Notes: a model not told the origin generated them from the sequence alone. A DNA stretch of 64,000 nucleotides from Ursus arctos (GCF_023065955.2 NW_026622874.1:5004001-5068000); one strand, 5' to 3'; numbered from the stretch's first letter, positions 43,492 to 55,588 are shown. A program made the numbers and translations.

Positions 43492-43575
43492 GTTCTTATT
43501 TCGAGGTGATGAACTTATGGGTGAGTCTTATTTTCTTTTTCTATGTATTTTTATGATTTCAAGTATTTAATTTAG

Positions 43576-44289
43576 AAAACCAATGACTTCTACCCATATA
43601 TGTCTTTTCCTATCATACCCAAGACCCTGAAACAGTACCTTAAGAATCCATTTTTCATTATTAAAAAAAGCAAAGAGAAAAGAAAAAAGAAGAGAAAACT
43701 CTATCCTCTCCCATTCACATTCAAGCAATTTTTTATTTTCCATAGCCAACCTCCCCAACTGGCCTACGAAGCCGTCTAGTATCTCAGTGCTGGGTTCCTC
43801 CTCCAGGTCAAGTCAGGGGCCCCCTGTTACTGCAAACCCCAGGCTGGGCCTCCGACCCGCCCACAAGAGTTCTACCGTAACCACACGAGCGCCTCACCTT
43901 TCCTCAGAGGCTCCTGCACTGGTCCTCTGACCCCTCACATCTCTTCAACCAAACCATGGAGACGCAAAGCATTAAATGCACAGTCTCCGAAATGCAAGTC
44001 TTCCTTGAAAACTAGAGTTCTTAATAACAAGGACTATATGCCCTCATCTAACAAAATAGAGTCAAAATCCTCTTCCATTCAATGGAGAGAGAGAGAGAAT
44101 ATAAATATATTGACTTGCTTACATAGAAACGAAAAGTTTCTGCGGCTAACCATTCAATACGGTGACAAATCAGATCCAATCTCCCCTCAATGTCTTTACA
44201 AAGAAAAGAAAGGCCAGAAATTAATAACACCCTCCATTTCCTGCCCTTTTCCAGAGTGAATCCCTGGGGCTGTTTCCCTCCCACTGATA
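43576..44289. other. Unique sequence
   Basis: Nothing recognised. Confidence 0.4.
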
Positions 44290-44405
44290 GTTCAGTTACA
44301 GTAATTCAATAAACATTCGTTGAACTTTGGGCCAGATGTCCACAAGAGGCTGAGGACTTTTCTGGGCAACAGAGTTCCCCGCCCTTACAAAGCCAACGGT
44401 CTCTG
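44290..44405 (+). mobile_element. Probable L2 relic
   Basis: 'gtaattcaataaacattcgt' and 'tgaactttgggccagatgtc' are L2-3'-like. Confidence 0.4.
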
Positions 44406-44454
44406 CTACATCAGTCCCCCTGTTCTCGTCCCGGCCAGGGCTCCCCTGTAGGAA

Positions 44455-44830
44455 TCAGCCTGTGCTGCCGTAAGCAAGAACCACACGCTGGTTCTGGCTT
44501 ACAGGACAGAAACGTCTTTTCTCTCCGATCTGGGGGACGAGGACTGAGGTCATGCTGTGGGCAGGGGTGGTGTGTCCTGAAGCCTCTTTGCTTGGCTTGT
44601 GGACAGCTCTCCTGTCACTGTCCTCACATGGTCCTCTGTGTGTGTGTGAGCACATGTCCAATGTCTGTCTTTCATAAGGACACAAGTCATAGTGGATTAG
44701 CGCTGCACCCTAAAGGCCTCCTTTTAACTCAATCACTTCTCTACAGACCTTATCTCCAAATAAATTCACACTCTGAGGTAAATGGGGGTTAAGATTTCAA
44801 CACAGGAATTTTGGAAGAACACAATGTACC
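44455..44830 (-). mobile_element. MLT1-like (ERVL-MaLR) solo LTR
   Basis: Reverse orientation: 'ggttctggcttacaggacag', 'tttgcttggcttgtggacag', 'gtcctcacatggtcctctgt', 'cataaggacacaagtcatag', 'tggattagcgctgcacccta', 'ttatctccaaataaattcac' and 'gggggttaagatttcaacac'. Same broad family as 26622-27032 in the opposite orientation. No internal viral sequence. Confidence 0.78.
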
Positions 44831-45585
44831 CTTGACAACTCCCGTTCCCTTGGGTCCAGTCTCTCACTAGGACCTGGCTACTTGGCCTCAGTATATAATA
44901 GTCTCAAATCCTTTTCATAGTTAAAACACCAGCAAGCCTCCCTAGCCCTTATCTTCCCCCGTTGCATCCAGCTGCTTTCCTTCATGGCAAGATGTGAAAA
45001 TCGCCTGAACTAGGAGTCTCCAACTCAAATTAGAAGAGCAGACCATCAGTGGGCCAGGTGAAGGACCAGAGAGGCCAGTCCCATCTAAAGGTAGAAGGGT
45101 AGAAGCCATGGGCCACTGCCAGCTAATTTTACTTATGTGTGAAAACACAAAAGAGGACTTCAACCAGCTCCATTTTTTCCTCAACCCTTCTGATTCCGTT
45201 CTTCCCAGTTTATCTCTGAACACAGGCAAAGCATTCCCTGGTGGGAACCGAGAGGCCCCCCTCAAGCATCCCCTGCCCACAAACACAGCACACTCAGTGG
45301 CTCTGCCCGCAGGTGGCTGTAGTCGCCCTGTCCTGAGTTGTGATCGCTCTGCTCTCCATGAACAGACTCCTAGCTTTGGACAATTTGGAGCCTCCCTCAG
45401 TTTACCTCTTTAATTAGGTGGACGTACCTAACATCCACCTTTATTAATTTCAAAAGGAAATCAAGGCTCCCATGTATTAGAGTTAGCATTTTAGCCAAGG
45501 TATTCATACCAGACTTGGAAGACTGTCCTCATTTATCCCTGATGTGGCATTCATAGTAAGAATCTGATTTTCTATTGAAAATCTT
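44831..45585. other. Unique sequence
   Basis: Overlapping open frames 44942-45286 (-) and 45108-45413 (+) without family. No repeat recognised. Confidence 0.4.
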
Positions 45586-45595
45586 ACATGAACTA

Positions 45596-45770
45596 TTTTT
45601 TTTATTAATAGAGAGATCATATGCCCAGGAACAGAGGGGGAGGGAGACGGACAAGCAGACTCCAGACTGAGCACAGAGTCAACATAGGGCATGATCTCAG
45701 GACCCTGAGACCATGACCTGACCTGAAACCAAAAGTCAGGCCCTTAACTGACTGAGCCACCCAGGCACCT
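45596..45770 (-). mobile_element. tRNA-derived SINE
   Basis: Short T tail 'attttttttattaatagaga', diverged middle 'gggcatgatctcaggaccct', 'gagccacccaggcacct'. Older copy. Confidence 0.88.
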
Positions 45771-45774
45771 CATG

Positions 45775-47080
45775 AAATAATATTCTTTAACTATTCTTAA
45801 GATAATTTCAACTACATGTGAAAAGAATAGAAAAAAAATAGAACATTCTAAAAAAAAATCTTATAAAAAAATACAATTTAAACCTGAAATGAATAAAAAG
45901 GAAAAAAGTTATTAAAAAATAAAACCTCACACCTAATTTTATCTACCTCCTTCTTTTATGTTGGGTCATCCTAGAAATCTGAATTATGTGTCCTCAAAGG
46001 TTTAGATACTCTCAAAGAAATCAGAAAACTATTGGTGACCCCAACTACTATGAAAACAACTATCATACATTAAAAAACAGAAATACAGGCCAAATGATAC
46101 ATAACTATATGTCAAAACAGGGGAGAAAATCTACACTGAGGTCAACATTCTTCCATAAACCAACATGAAATTTTCTTGTAAGGAGAGGCGTTCTGAAATA
46201 TCCATTAGGAAAAAACCCACATGAATTCAATGGGTAAATGAACTAGCTGAATAAATTAAACAGGTATTTGGATGTCTGAGTGTCTCATTCAAGAACTAAA
46301 TTGAGTTAGCATCATTCGGAAAGTTCTAGTAGCTCAAAAAGCCACACAGAACCAACAGAGAAAAAGCCGGCACAGAATCTGCAGGCTTGAAAAAAGGGTT
46401 GCAAATATTATTTTTCCCTTGCAACAAATGTGAAACAAGCAAAATTGATAATCAATTGTATTCTAGATTTTCATCCACCACAGTACCTGCGGGCAATTTG
46501 GGATAGCCCCTGAACAGAACCCCTGCCTCAGCGTCTGCTCAGACAAGTAAATCTGTCATTCTGACCAACACATAACTCGTCGTATAGGCAGAGAGAACAC
46601 TTTATGTCTAATGCTTTAACAAAACTCAGGAAAGGCTGGGAATACCGTAAAACATTAGCTAATTTAGAACAACTATATCACATTTAAATATAGTTTTAGA
46701 AACAGTATCATTTCAGCTAATTTAACAACGATAAAAAGCCAAATTTATGGTAATTGAATCCATATTAATTTTTCAATTCACTTTTCAGAAACGGTGATTT
46801 GCCACAAGTGCTATCAGACTCAGAAGCTTCCTAGAAAACAAAACTGAGTTTCCCAAACATTTCATTACTGGGCATTGGCCGGGAACGCCATCCTATGCTA
46901 CAGCACACAGGCAGGTAGTAGGACTTCAAATCACCTAAAATGAGCATAATGAGAGGTCACCGCTATACAGATAATGGATACTGGACATAAAAATTACATT
47001 TCAATTGTTTGCCTTACCCCTGCTATGAAACATCACAAAATCTATATACTGGGTATAAGTCATTCATACAACTATTCCTC
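45775..47080. other. Repeat-free stretch, candidate conserved noncoding DNA
   Basis: 1.3 kb without recognised repeats between SINEs. 46540-46800 combines retained CpG (cgtcgtatag, aacgataaaa) with many TAATTT/AGCTAATTT words. No coding support. Confidence 0.35.
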
Positions 47081-47102
47081 TCTTTTAAATTACAGATTTT
47101 CC

Positions 47103-47312
47103 ATGCGCCTGGGTGGCTCAGTTGGTTAAGTGCCTGCCTTCAGCTCAAGTCATGATCCCGGGGGTCCTGGAATCGAGTCCTGCATCAGGCTCTTTACTCA
47201 GCAGGGAGCCTGCTTCTCCCTCTACCACCCCACTCAGCTCATTTTCTCTCTCTCTCACAAAAATAAATAAATAAATAGATAGATAAATAAATAAATAAAT
47301 AGATAGATATTT
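47103..47312 (+). mobile_element. tRNA-derived SINE with a (GATA/AATA)n tail
   Basis: 'atgcgcctgggtggctcagt', 'ggaatcgagtcctgcatcag', CT block, tail of AAATAAAT and GATAGATA units (47262-47310). Target tttaaattacagattttcc (47084-47102) versus tttaaactacagattttcc (47313-47331). The target overlaps the start of the DNA transposon at 47322. Confidence 0.95.
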
Positions 47313-47321
47313 TTTAAACTA

Positions 47322-47784
47322 CAGATTTTCCTCAACTTACGATGTGGTTACACCCCAATAAACCCATCATAAGTTGAACACTGCATAAAACAAAAATGCA
47401 TTCCGTACACGTGGCCTACCGAACAGTGTGTACTTGTCTAGCCTACGGTTAATGTGCTCAGAACACTTAAGCTAGCCTACAGGTGGGCAAAATCAGGTAA
47501 CACGCAGAGCTTACTTTATAAGAATACTGTAATGAAAGCAGAGACAATGCTTCCATGGGGACAGAGTGTTGTAAGTGTGTAGGTTGTTGAACATCACGAA
47601 TGCATGGCTTACGGGAGCTGTGGCTCGTGGCCTCTGCCCAGCATCGACAGAGAGTATCATGCTGCCTGGAAAAAGATCCAAAGTCAAAATTCCAAGTACA
47701 GTTTCTAATGACCATGTATTGCTTTTGCAGCATTGTAAGGTCAAAAAATCCTAAGCAAAATCATTGTTAAGTCCAAGACATCTG
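47322..47784. mobile_element. Tigger-like (pogo/Tc1-mariner) nonautonomous transposon
   Basis: 463-bp element beginning cagattttcctcaacttacg and ending 'aagtccaagacatctg', whose reverse begins cagatgtcttgg; the outer termini pair imperfectly. TA flanks both ends (47320-47321 and 47785-47786). Internal 'aacccatcataagttgaaca', 'ctcagaacacttaagctagc' and 'ggtgggcaaaatcaggtaac' fit a known MER-type Tigger derivative. No transposase frame. Confidence 0.75.
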
Positions 47785-47971
47785 TATTCTTCACCACCAT
47801 CAGATTCTATTATCCGTATGTTTCTCTTCCTTATTTTCTTCCACTTTTTCTTATTTATCCTTGGCCCATGTTATTATGGTAACATTTATCATGGACATTT
47901 ATATGAAGAAGCTAAAAGAGCATCCAAGGAATAGTTGAAGTATATAAAAAATTTGAAAAGAAAAGAAAAAA

Positions 47972-48152
47972 GGGGCACCAGGGTGGTTCAGTTGGTTAAG
48001 CGTCTAACTATTGGTTTCAGCTCATACCGTGTCCAGCTCTGCGCTCAGAGTGGAGTCTGCTTGGGATTCTCTCTCTCTCTCTCTCTCCTTCTCTACCCCT
48101 CCCCCCCACTTGTGCTCTCCCCCCCCAAAAAAAAAAATAATCTTTAAAAAAG
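47972..48152 (+). mobile_element. tRNA-derived SINE, older subtype
   Basis: 'ggggcaccagggtggttcag', deletion across the B box, 'gagtggagtctgcttgggat', (CT)n and an A-rich tail. Confidence 0.88.
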
Positions 48153-49103
48153 AAAAGTAAAGAAAAGAAGGATGCTCTAAAGTTTAGAAATTCATCGTTA
48201 TGAGACACAAAACATGTTTCATCTCTAAGTGGAAGGGAGACAAATAAATCACAGGTACCTGGTGGGGGTGGGGTTTGCTTAAGAAAAAGTCTGAGATTTG
48301 CCTTTTGGGGTTGACACGCTAACTGTACCTACTATTCGATCTCAAGTTGTCACAGGAACCCCATCAATAAGACTGAGACAAGGACCGGAGACCACGGAGC
48401 TGGAATTCAATCCACTGTGGGGGTCACTGCTTTGCATTAACTAGTCTAGATAAGTAAGATGTGCAGACCATCTCTGGGGATACAGGAGCAGATCTGCATT
48501 CTCAAAATTTTAAAAATGAAGAATGACAGGAAAGAATCAGCCTCATTTTGGCAAAGTCACACTGGGTGAAAGGGCTGGGAAAATGAGTGGAAGAAAGGTG
48601 AAGTGAGACCACAAACACTCCTTTGGCTTAAAATATGGGAAAGAAGGTCTAACCGGTCAGGGGAGGAAAGGGAAGCCTCATATCTGTCTGTTTAAATTTT
48701 GAGCGACTGCTTACGTCTGTCTTTATGGAAAGATGACTATACAGGAGAAAGCAAAGCACAAGCCTATGAAAACCACGAGCTTCAGGACAAGGGCACATTC
48801 CTCTGCAGGCACTCAGGACATCATCTGAAAAGGACTTACTACTGTCATTACCAGTGACTACGTCACAAAGACTTCGTTTTTGTATTCTCGGTGAGATATA
48901 AAAAACATGGCTCTGAAATGAACAAAAGCCAGGGTTGAATATGATTTGCAAAGTCAACAGGTTGAGTTGCAAAGGAAAATGGCTATGATTTTACAACAAT
49001 AAATGGAAGTTTAAAATTCACATCCAAAGCAATAAAAGCAAAAAGGACAATACGGAAAATCAATCCTGAAGAGTAGAAGGCAAATCAGAGAAATTCTTCA
49101 AGT
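48153..49103. other. Unique sequence
   Basis: Nothing recognised. Confidence 0.4.
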
Positions 49104-49111
49104 CATTAGAA

Positions 49112-49498
49112 CTGAGGTCAGCAAACTAGAGCCTGAAAGTCAAATCTGGCCCGCCATCTGTTTTGTTAATGTCCTATGAGCTAAGAATGGTTTTTACAGA
49201 TGAACACTTGCAATCAATTAATGATAAGGAACTTTGGACCCCAATTAAGCAAAAACTTCTATCTCCCCCAAAGAATTATATTCTGCTCCTTAGATCTATA
49301 TTACAAAAAAAAAAAAAACCCTCAAACAAAACTCTACTCAATTATTATATTTTGAATTTCATCAATAAATAATTTATAGAAATGTGTTTTCCTGTGTTAT
49401 ATAAATAGCTACACAATATCTTCAATTTTGCCTCTTGGTTCACAAAGCATAAAATATTAATTATCTGGCTTTTTACAGAAAAAGCTTTTTGACCTCTG
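49112..49498. mobile_element. hAT-like nonautonomous DNA transposon
   Basis: Starts 'ctgaggtcagcaaactagag' and ends 'aaagctttttgacctctg', an inverted pair. Internal 'caaatctggcccgccatctg' and 'tatctggctttttacagaaa' match the mammalian family with 'ccaaatccggcccgcc'. Flanks cattagaa (49104-49111) and ctttagag (49499-49506) match at 6 of 8 bases, the 8-bp duplication expected of hAT elements. Confidence 0.75.
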
Positions 49499-49506
49499 CT
49501 TTAGAG

Positions 49507-50080
49507 GAAAGAGAGAGATCTACAGGCTAGAGAAAAGAAAATGGCTATAGGTTCAGGGGAAAGAAATCCAACCAATGAATAATGAGTGCTTCAAAGAAGA
49601 ACCAACAAATGGGAGTGATAACCAGAGATTTAATTCAAATAACTTTCTCTGATGTAAAGAAATAGCTAAATCTGATATCAAAGGGGATTTCGGAACATTC
49701 GGCATAAGTAATTCAAAGCGACACACTTGGACAACCCTTAGTAAAATTTTTGAATTTTAAGGTTAAAGAAGAAAAATTCTAACAACATACAGACAGGGTT
49801 GGGGCAATGAGGGAAGGACAGCTTGCCCAGGAAGAACAAAAACCAGGCTGGCCTTGGACCTTCCCTCCGCAACAGTAAAACAATGCCATGACAGAGACGG
49901 TTTTACTTTGCTCTTGAAGAAAAACAAATTGTGACTCAGGAATTTCATATTCGCACACATGGATGCTTTATGTCTAAAAGACACTCAGATGTGCAAAAAG
50001 ATTCAGAAAACTGACTACCTATCCAAGCTTTCTTAATAGGTATGAGTGTGTATTTTTTTTTTCCAGGCAACATAGGTGAG
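49507..50080. other. Unique sequence
   Basis: Nothing recognised. Confidence 0.4.
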
Positions 50081-50084
50081 TCAG

Positions 50085-50345
50085 GAAGAGTGTCAAGGTT
50101 GCAGAGCACAGAGACCGGAATTGATTCAGAGTTCTGGCTCCAGAAGATTGGTAATAAGCACGGACAAATCATTTCAGCTCTCGGTGCCCCCACTCCTTCA
50201 TCTGTACAGTGGACTTATTAACGGGATGTGCCTCAGAACAATACGGAGAAGACTGAACATGAGTTAGCGCATCTAAAGGGCTAAGCACAGTGAGCAGCAC
50301 TTTGTAAATACTTAATAACTGTTGGATGTTGCAGTTGTTGCTACA
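50085..50345 (-). mobile_element. MIR relic, nearly complete
   Basis: 'gattcagagttctggctcca', 'caaatcatttcagctctcgg', 'ccttcatctgtacagtggac', 'aagggctaagcacagtgagc' and 'gtaaatacttaataactgtt' follow the MIR reverse consensus from end to end. Confidence 0.8.
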
Positions 50346-50440
50346 ATTATCCTGCATGCTACCAGAGGAAAAGAAATTGAGAACCAGAAAAATAGAGAAT
50401 ATGAAGTATTAGAGCACTGATGATCAAAAACGAGAGTTAA

Positions 50441-50634
50441 GGGATGCTTGGGTGGCTCAGTCAGTTGAGCACCTGCCTTCAGCTCAGGTCATGATCCCAG
50501 GGTCCTGGGATCGAGTCCCACATCGGGCTCCCTGCTCAGTGGGGGATCTGCTTCTCCCTCTTGCTCTGCCTCTGCCCCTGCTCCTGGGCTCTCTCTCTCT
50601 CTTTCAAATAAACAAAATCTTAAAAAAAAAAAAA
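50441..50634 (+). mobile_element. tRNA-derived SINE, full length
   Basis: 'gggatgcttgggtggctcag', 'gggatcgagtcccacatcgg', CT block, 'caaataaacaaaatcttaaa' and A14. No clear target duplication. Confidence 0.93.
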
Positions 50635-50639
50635 AATTT

Positions 50640-51727
50640 AAATAGTCAAGTAGAGGTGATTGTAAGCGTGGAAAAGGTAAAACAACTCGTGAAGAAGAAA
50701 ATAAAACAAAAAAATTAAAATTCACTAATGATACAGTTTTAGAAGACTACATTTTAGAAACTGGGGGCATAAGAGTAAAATATATATATATATATTTTTA
50801 AATATAGATCGAAAAATAAATTTAGTTTGTAGATTCTGTAATTAGGTTTCACTTCCAATCAGAGGAGAGCACAAAAGCAAACAAAACCAAGTTCATGTTA
50901 GAAAACAGCAAGGAAGCACTGAATGTAGAAAACAGGAAACACCTATTAGTTGCGAAAATACATGTAAATTTTGTAAACTCTATTTAACCAGGACAAAGAA
51001 CTGAAAATAGTAAAAAAGCAAAATGAAACAGAAAGGTTAAAAATTAGAGAGTAGGCTAAGAAATGTAAAACATAATCAGAACAAAAACAGGGCTAACAAA
51101 TTAAAATTAGGTAACAAAATCTGAGCAAAAACCGAGACCTTAGGGCAATTTATATTACTACCAATCCTATAATGGAACAACTGGGAGTCTTCCATCCTTC
51201 GGTAATGTAACCTCAAAATATGAAAATCAAAAGCCATTAGAAATGAGTAAGAGCAAAAACAAATTGCTGCAGAAGACTGGGAGACAAGGCATTCAATCCA
51301 CAATCAGGGCTGTGGAAGATTTCACGTGCAAGGTTGAATTATTAAGCACACCAACTCCGTATCCACCAAACAATATCCCACTTGTGAAAAAATGTACATG
51401 AAAGAGTCTGATTATCTCTGAAACCAAAAGACATAAATACATGGGCAATATCCCAAAAACTAGGAAGTACTAAACATAAATACAAACTTCCATCCATCTA
51501 AAACCCAAAAGCATATCAATAACAACATATTTCCTAGAAAATAACAAAAAAGAACTCATACTATAGGTTGCAGCCAACACTGTGCTTATAATTCAATTCA
51601 TGCCCTGAAAGGCTTTCATTATGAAGTTTTTGTTTTTGTTTTTGTTTTTTTTAAGGAAGGCAAATATATAAAACATTCAAGTTATTAAGAGCAGGGGCCT
51701 TAAGGAAATCATGAGTTAGGAAACAAC
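50640..51727. other. A-rich unique sequence
   Basis: Includes (TA)n at 50780-50796 and a (TTTTTG)n run at 51627-51652. No repeat family recognised; the A-rich character (51000-51540) could be a decayed LINE. Confidence 0.35.
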
Positions 51728-51740
51728 AGAATGCACATCC

Positions 51741-51961
51741 AAAGAGCCTGGCTGGCTCAGTCAGGAGAGCATCCAACTCTAGTATTCGGCTCAGGTCATC
51801 CTCTCAGGGTCATGGGATGGGCGCTCAGCAGGGAGTCTTCTTGAGACTTAGATTCTCTCTCTCCCTCTCCCTATGCCCATCCCTGCCTGCTCTCTCTTCT
51901 ATCTCTCTCTTCTATCTCTCTCTCTCTCAAATAAATAAATAAATAAATCTTTTTTTAAAAA
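51741..51961 (+). mobile_element. tRNA-derived SINE with a deletion
   Basis: 'aaagagcctggctggctcag' head; the body jumps from 'ggtcatgggatggg' to 'cgctcagcagggagtcttct', losing the B box. Long CT block and (AAAT)n tail. Target agaatgcacatcc (51728-51740) versus agaatgtacatt (51962-51973). Confidence 0.9.
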
Positions 51962-52059
51962 AGAATGTACATTAAATAATGGAACAGGAAGCTAAGAACC
52001 CACTACAGTGGTAAATACATTAGCGAAAAATCCAGATATAAGCTTAACAACAGAGAACT

Positions 52060-52370
52060 ATATTAATTTTTGCATATTTTTCCAATAACATTTCTTTTAC
52101 TATTAAAAGCCACATTTATAAATATTGCAATGAAATGCAATAATGTCTATGATGATAAATGAAAACATGGCATATAAAATTATATACATAAAGTAACAGC
52201 AACTGCGTGATAACAAAAAGAAAAAATACATAAACATAGAACAACTGCAATTACATCCACAGGTTAAAACAGGAATAACATTTTTAAAAACTCTTCTAGA
52301 TTTTCCCTATTTTGTAGAATGGGTATTCATTACTTTTATAATCAAGGAGAAAATCGCAATATTTTTAAGC
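52060..52370 (+). mobile_element. L1M 3' end relic
   Basis: 'aaagccacatttataaatat', 'ttgtagaatgggtattcatt' and 'acttttataatcaaggagaa' follow an L1M 3' end in plus orientation, placed tail-to-tail with the next L1. Confidence 0.5.
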
Positions 52371-52404
52371 CAGTTGAGTGCCCAGTACTAGAATGCAGCT
52401 CTCA

Positions 52405-52830
52405 CCTTCTTTTTAATTGAAGTATACATGGCATATAACATCGTCTTGGTTTCAGGTGTGCAACATGACAACTCCATATTGGGATACGTTGTAAAATGAT
52501 CACCACAGTTAAGTCCAGTTAAACATTCATTACTACACACAGTTACAAAATATTTTTTCTTCTAATGAGGACTTTTAAGATCTACTCTCTTAGCAACTTT
52601 CAAATATGCAGGACAGTATTATTACCTATAGTCACCAAGCTGTACATTGAACGGTCAGGACTTATTTACTGTATGCCTGCAAGTTTATACCTTTGGCCTC
52701 CCTTCGCCAATTCAACCACCCTCCATCCCCCACCTCCGGCAACCACCAATCTGTTCCCTGTATCTTTGCATCTCTCACCATTCCCGTTACCGCTATTCAA
52801 GTTCACATTTCAGTTTTAGGTACTATTACT
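52405..52830 (-). mobile_element. L1M 3' UTR relic
   Basis: 'tttttaattgaagtatacat', 'gtttcaggtgtgcaacatga', 'atgatcaccacagttaagtc', 'cttttaagatctactctctt', 'agcaactttcaaatatgcag', 'tatagtcaccaagctgtaca' and 'ggcaaccaccaatctgttcc' follow a common L1M 3' UTR in antisense. Confidence 0.85.
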
Positions 52831-52882
52831 TTTGCTTGCACATTTAGAAAAATCTGAGGCATTTTTAAAACTACAAGGTGTA

Positions 52883-53061
52883 GGGGCGCCTGGGAGGCTC
52901 CGTCGGTGAAGTGTCTGCCTTCAGCTCAGGTCATGATCCCGGGGTCCTGGGACCCAGTCCTGCATCTGGCTTGTTGCTCAGCGGGAAGCCTGCTTCTCCC
53001 TCCGCCTGCTGCTCCCCCTGTTTGTGATCTCTCTCTGACAAATAAAATCTTTAAAAACAGA
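52883..53061 (+). mobile_element. tRNA-derived SINE
   Basis: 'ggggcgcctgggaggctccg' head, 'gggacccagtcctgcatctg', short CT block, 'gacaaataaaatctttaaaa' tail. Confidence 0.92.
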
Positions 53062-55369
53062 AAACATGTAATTTTCCAGTCTTTCGAGATGAGTGATCAG
53101 TAACTGTCCTGTGCCTGTTTAAGTCAGTGCTGCACTTCAAACCACCTTCTCACTTCGAAGCCCCGCTAAACCTGCACATTCCTCGGTGACACACCGCCTC
53201 GCAAACAGCCACGCAGGCAGGACTTCCCAGGTGACTGCAACAGAGCTTGTTGAGTCATTTTTTTCCGTCAAGATGCCAAAGGTAAAAATAAGCCCAGCTA
53301 TCTGGGAGCTGTCATGTTGTATTAGAAAAATTATTATTTCCGTATAAATCTGTGATTTCTAAAGTCTTAAGAGACTTGAAGCATTCTTAAATGTAATATT
53401 GCCTATATCTTGGTGTAATGGCTTTTCATCTAGATGAATTTCTCTCTATGTATATAAAGAAAATGTGAAGGAAAATCTATTTGGTATACAAAACATCAGG
53501 TGACAAGGAACTCTTTAGATGCAGCCATTCTATAGAATAAGATGATGCATTTTTGTTTTGAGTCTGTGTGACAAAATAATTCTAGAATGATAGTTATCTT
53601 TGCCACACACGCTAACTGAAAGCACAGTTCTCTCTGCATGCACTCTTTGTTTCTGGAACATAGAGCTGCTGCGAGAACCATCACAATGGCCGCAAATTAA
53701 ACAAGGGGAGGATGAGAGGCCCAGGCGTCATGAACAGGGCCAGGACCATTCCACGGACTTCCCACTTCATGTGAAGTGCATTACCATGGAGCTGATGTCA
53801 CCACAAAATGTACACAGACACTATTAAGCTGGAATGCATCTAAACATGTCGAGGCTTCCTATCTCACTAACGCTGCATTGATAACAGAGTTTCTAAACAG
53901 TTCATTTCAAGGGGATTATGACTCTTCTCCAATACTCGAAGTCATTTATGTCTTTCAACTTATTTGAAAGACTCAGTAATAACTCCTCAAATATTCATTG
54001 CCTGTCATGATCTAAATACGGAATTCCCGGATGCAAATGTGCAGGTCCTATTAGCACTAATGGAAGCTATGTATTTGCACCAAGGAACGAACATACATCT
54101 AGGAACCTGTTCTCTGTTGCTTCTAGGCAATCACAGTGCATTTTCTCTTGTGGACAAAATAAAAATGCATTGCTATTTATGTGGAACCACTCAGGTGTTA
54201 CAGGCACTTCTGTAACATCCAAGAATGCATTAGCCGTAACCAACTAAAGTCGTTTTGGGCTCATCATCATTCAAGCTGAATTAATAATATTAAACAGCAT
54301 GTGGGATGAGGGAAAACACAGTGCAGGGCAACATTAAAACCCCTTCCCACCCAAGCATAATTCATTTTGATCTTTACTACTTGATTCAGCTAAAGGTCAA
54401 ACTATATATGATGGTTTAGATCCAGAAAATATATTATTTTGCTGTGCAGTATGGTCTGAAATGAGGGCAGCTAATTTAAAAATGGAAGCAATTTGGAAAA
54501 TATAAATGAAATGAAAAATGTCTCCATTATGGAGTATATAAATTAAGTTCTACCGATTACTGCCAACTTTTAAAATTTCCCCACTCATACTGGTAATGCC
54601 TTTAGTGTGACTTAATTTTCTTCCTGTTGTGTTGATACCTTCAATGAACAATCACTCTGGTGAGGGACCAAAAACAAGGTCAGAAATGTTAGTGATGATA
54701 AATGACAGACCTTAATAACTTTTAAACAGTTTTAAGTGTAGAAGTCATCTATGAGTCATTTAGCTTGATAGATGAATGGTTAACGAGCTACATAAACTAA
54801 TAAGAACCACGTGTTAGTCTATACTGCTACATGGCATGAGGCCAAGATCTCAAACATGGTCTAATAAAGAATAAAACTGGGCATTGGAGCATATATAACT
54901 GGAAAAAGGAAAAATGGATCATCTTCTTTAAAGACTGTATAAACAATAATTACTCATTAATTTACACAAATAATGTATAAGCACAAAAGGTTTTATTAAA
55001 GGACTGGCCAGATTCACGACTGACAGACCATTGAAATGTTACCAGGTTTGGGATAGGAAAAATTAGGTGACCAGTAGACTCAGGTGTTCACTTGTTCATT
55101 TGTGGCTTTGGGGGGATTTGTTTTGTTTTGTTTTTTGCTTTCAACGAAAGGCAATGTGAAAATTTCAGTCTTTATTGCAGGCTGTTTGGTTTCATGCTTG
55201 TATACTTTATACGTGTACTCCCATTTTTTGCTTTTGGGTGAGTCACAAGCAGCAATGGTGGGCTGCCTTCCAACATCCTCCTGGGAGACATCCACAGAGT
55301 ACGTTCTGGAAGGACCCCAAATTAGTCTAACCCTACAGAATTAAAAGCACTTCTAATATGGAGAGACTT
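53062..55369. other. Repeat-free 2.3-kb stretch, candidate conserved noncoding DNA
   Basis: No transposon recognised. 54360-54640 is AT-rich with words such as 'gcagctaatttaaaaatgga' and 'tccattatggagtatataaa'. Open frames at 53600-53827, 53776-53967 and 53964-54215 are short, overlap partly and have no family. Confidence 0.35.
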
Positions 55370-55386
55370 AAGAATCAAGCTAAAAG

Positions 55387-55588
55387 AGGCACCTGGGTGG
55401 CTCGGTCGGTTAAATGTCCGACTCTGGGTTTAGGCTCAGGTCATGATCTCAGGGTCCTGAGACAGAGCCCAGGGCCTGGCACTGCGCTCAGCAGGGAGTC
55501 TGCTTCTCTTCCTCTACCCCTTCCCCAGCTCATGCGCTCGCGTGTGCTCTCTCTCTCTAAAATAAATAAATAAACTCTTAAAAGAAAA
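55387..55588 (+). mobile_element. tRNA-derived SINE, full length
   Basis: 'aggcacctgggtggctcggt' head, 'atgatctcagggtcctgaga', (CT)n and 'aataaataaataaactctta'. Perfect 17-bp target duplication aagaatcaagctaaaag at 55370-55386 and 55589-55605. Confidence 0.96.

Larger units (their letters stand above)
43135..43575 (+). mobile_element. L1M 3' end relic interrupted by SINEs
   Basis: 'cacaggaaaaactctggaaa' and 'taggtacttcaaaata' before the SINEs and 'gaggtgatgaacttatgggt', 'tctatgtatttttatgattt' after them follow an L1M 3' end ('...aggaaatacaccaaaatg..ggtgatgggattatgggtga'). Confidence 0.5.
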
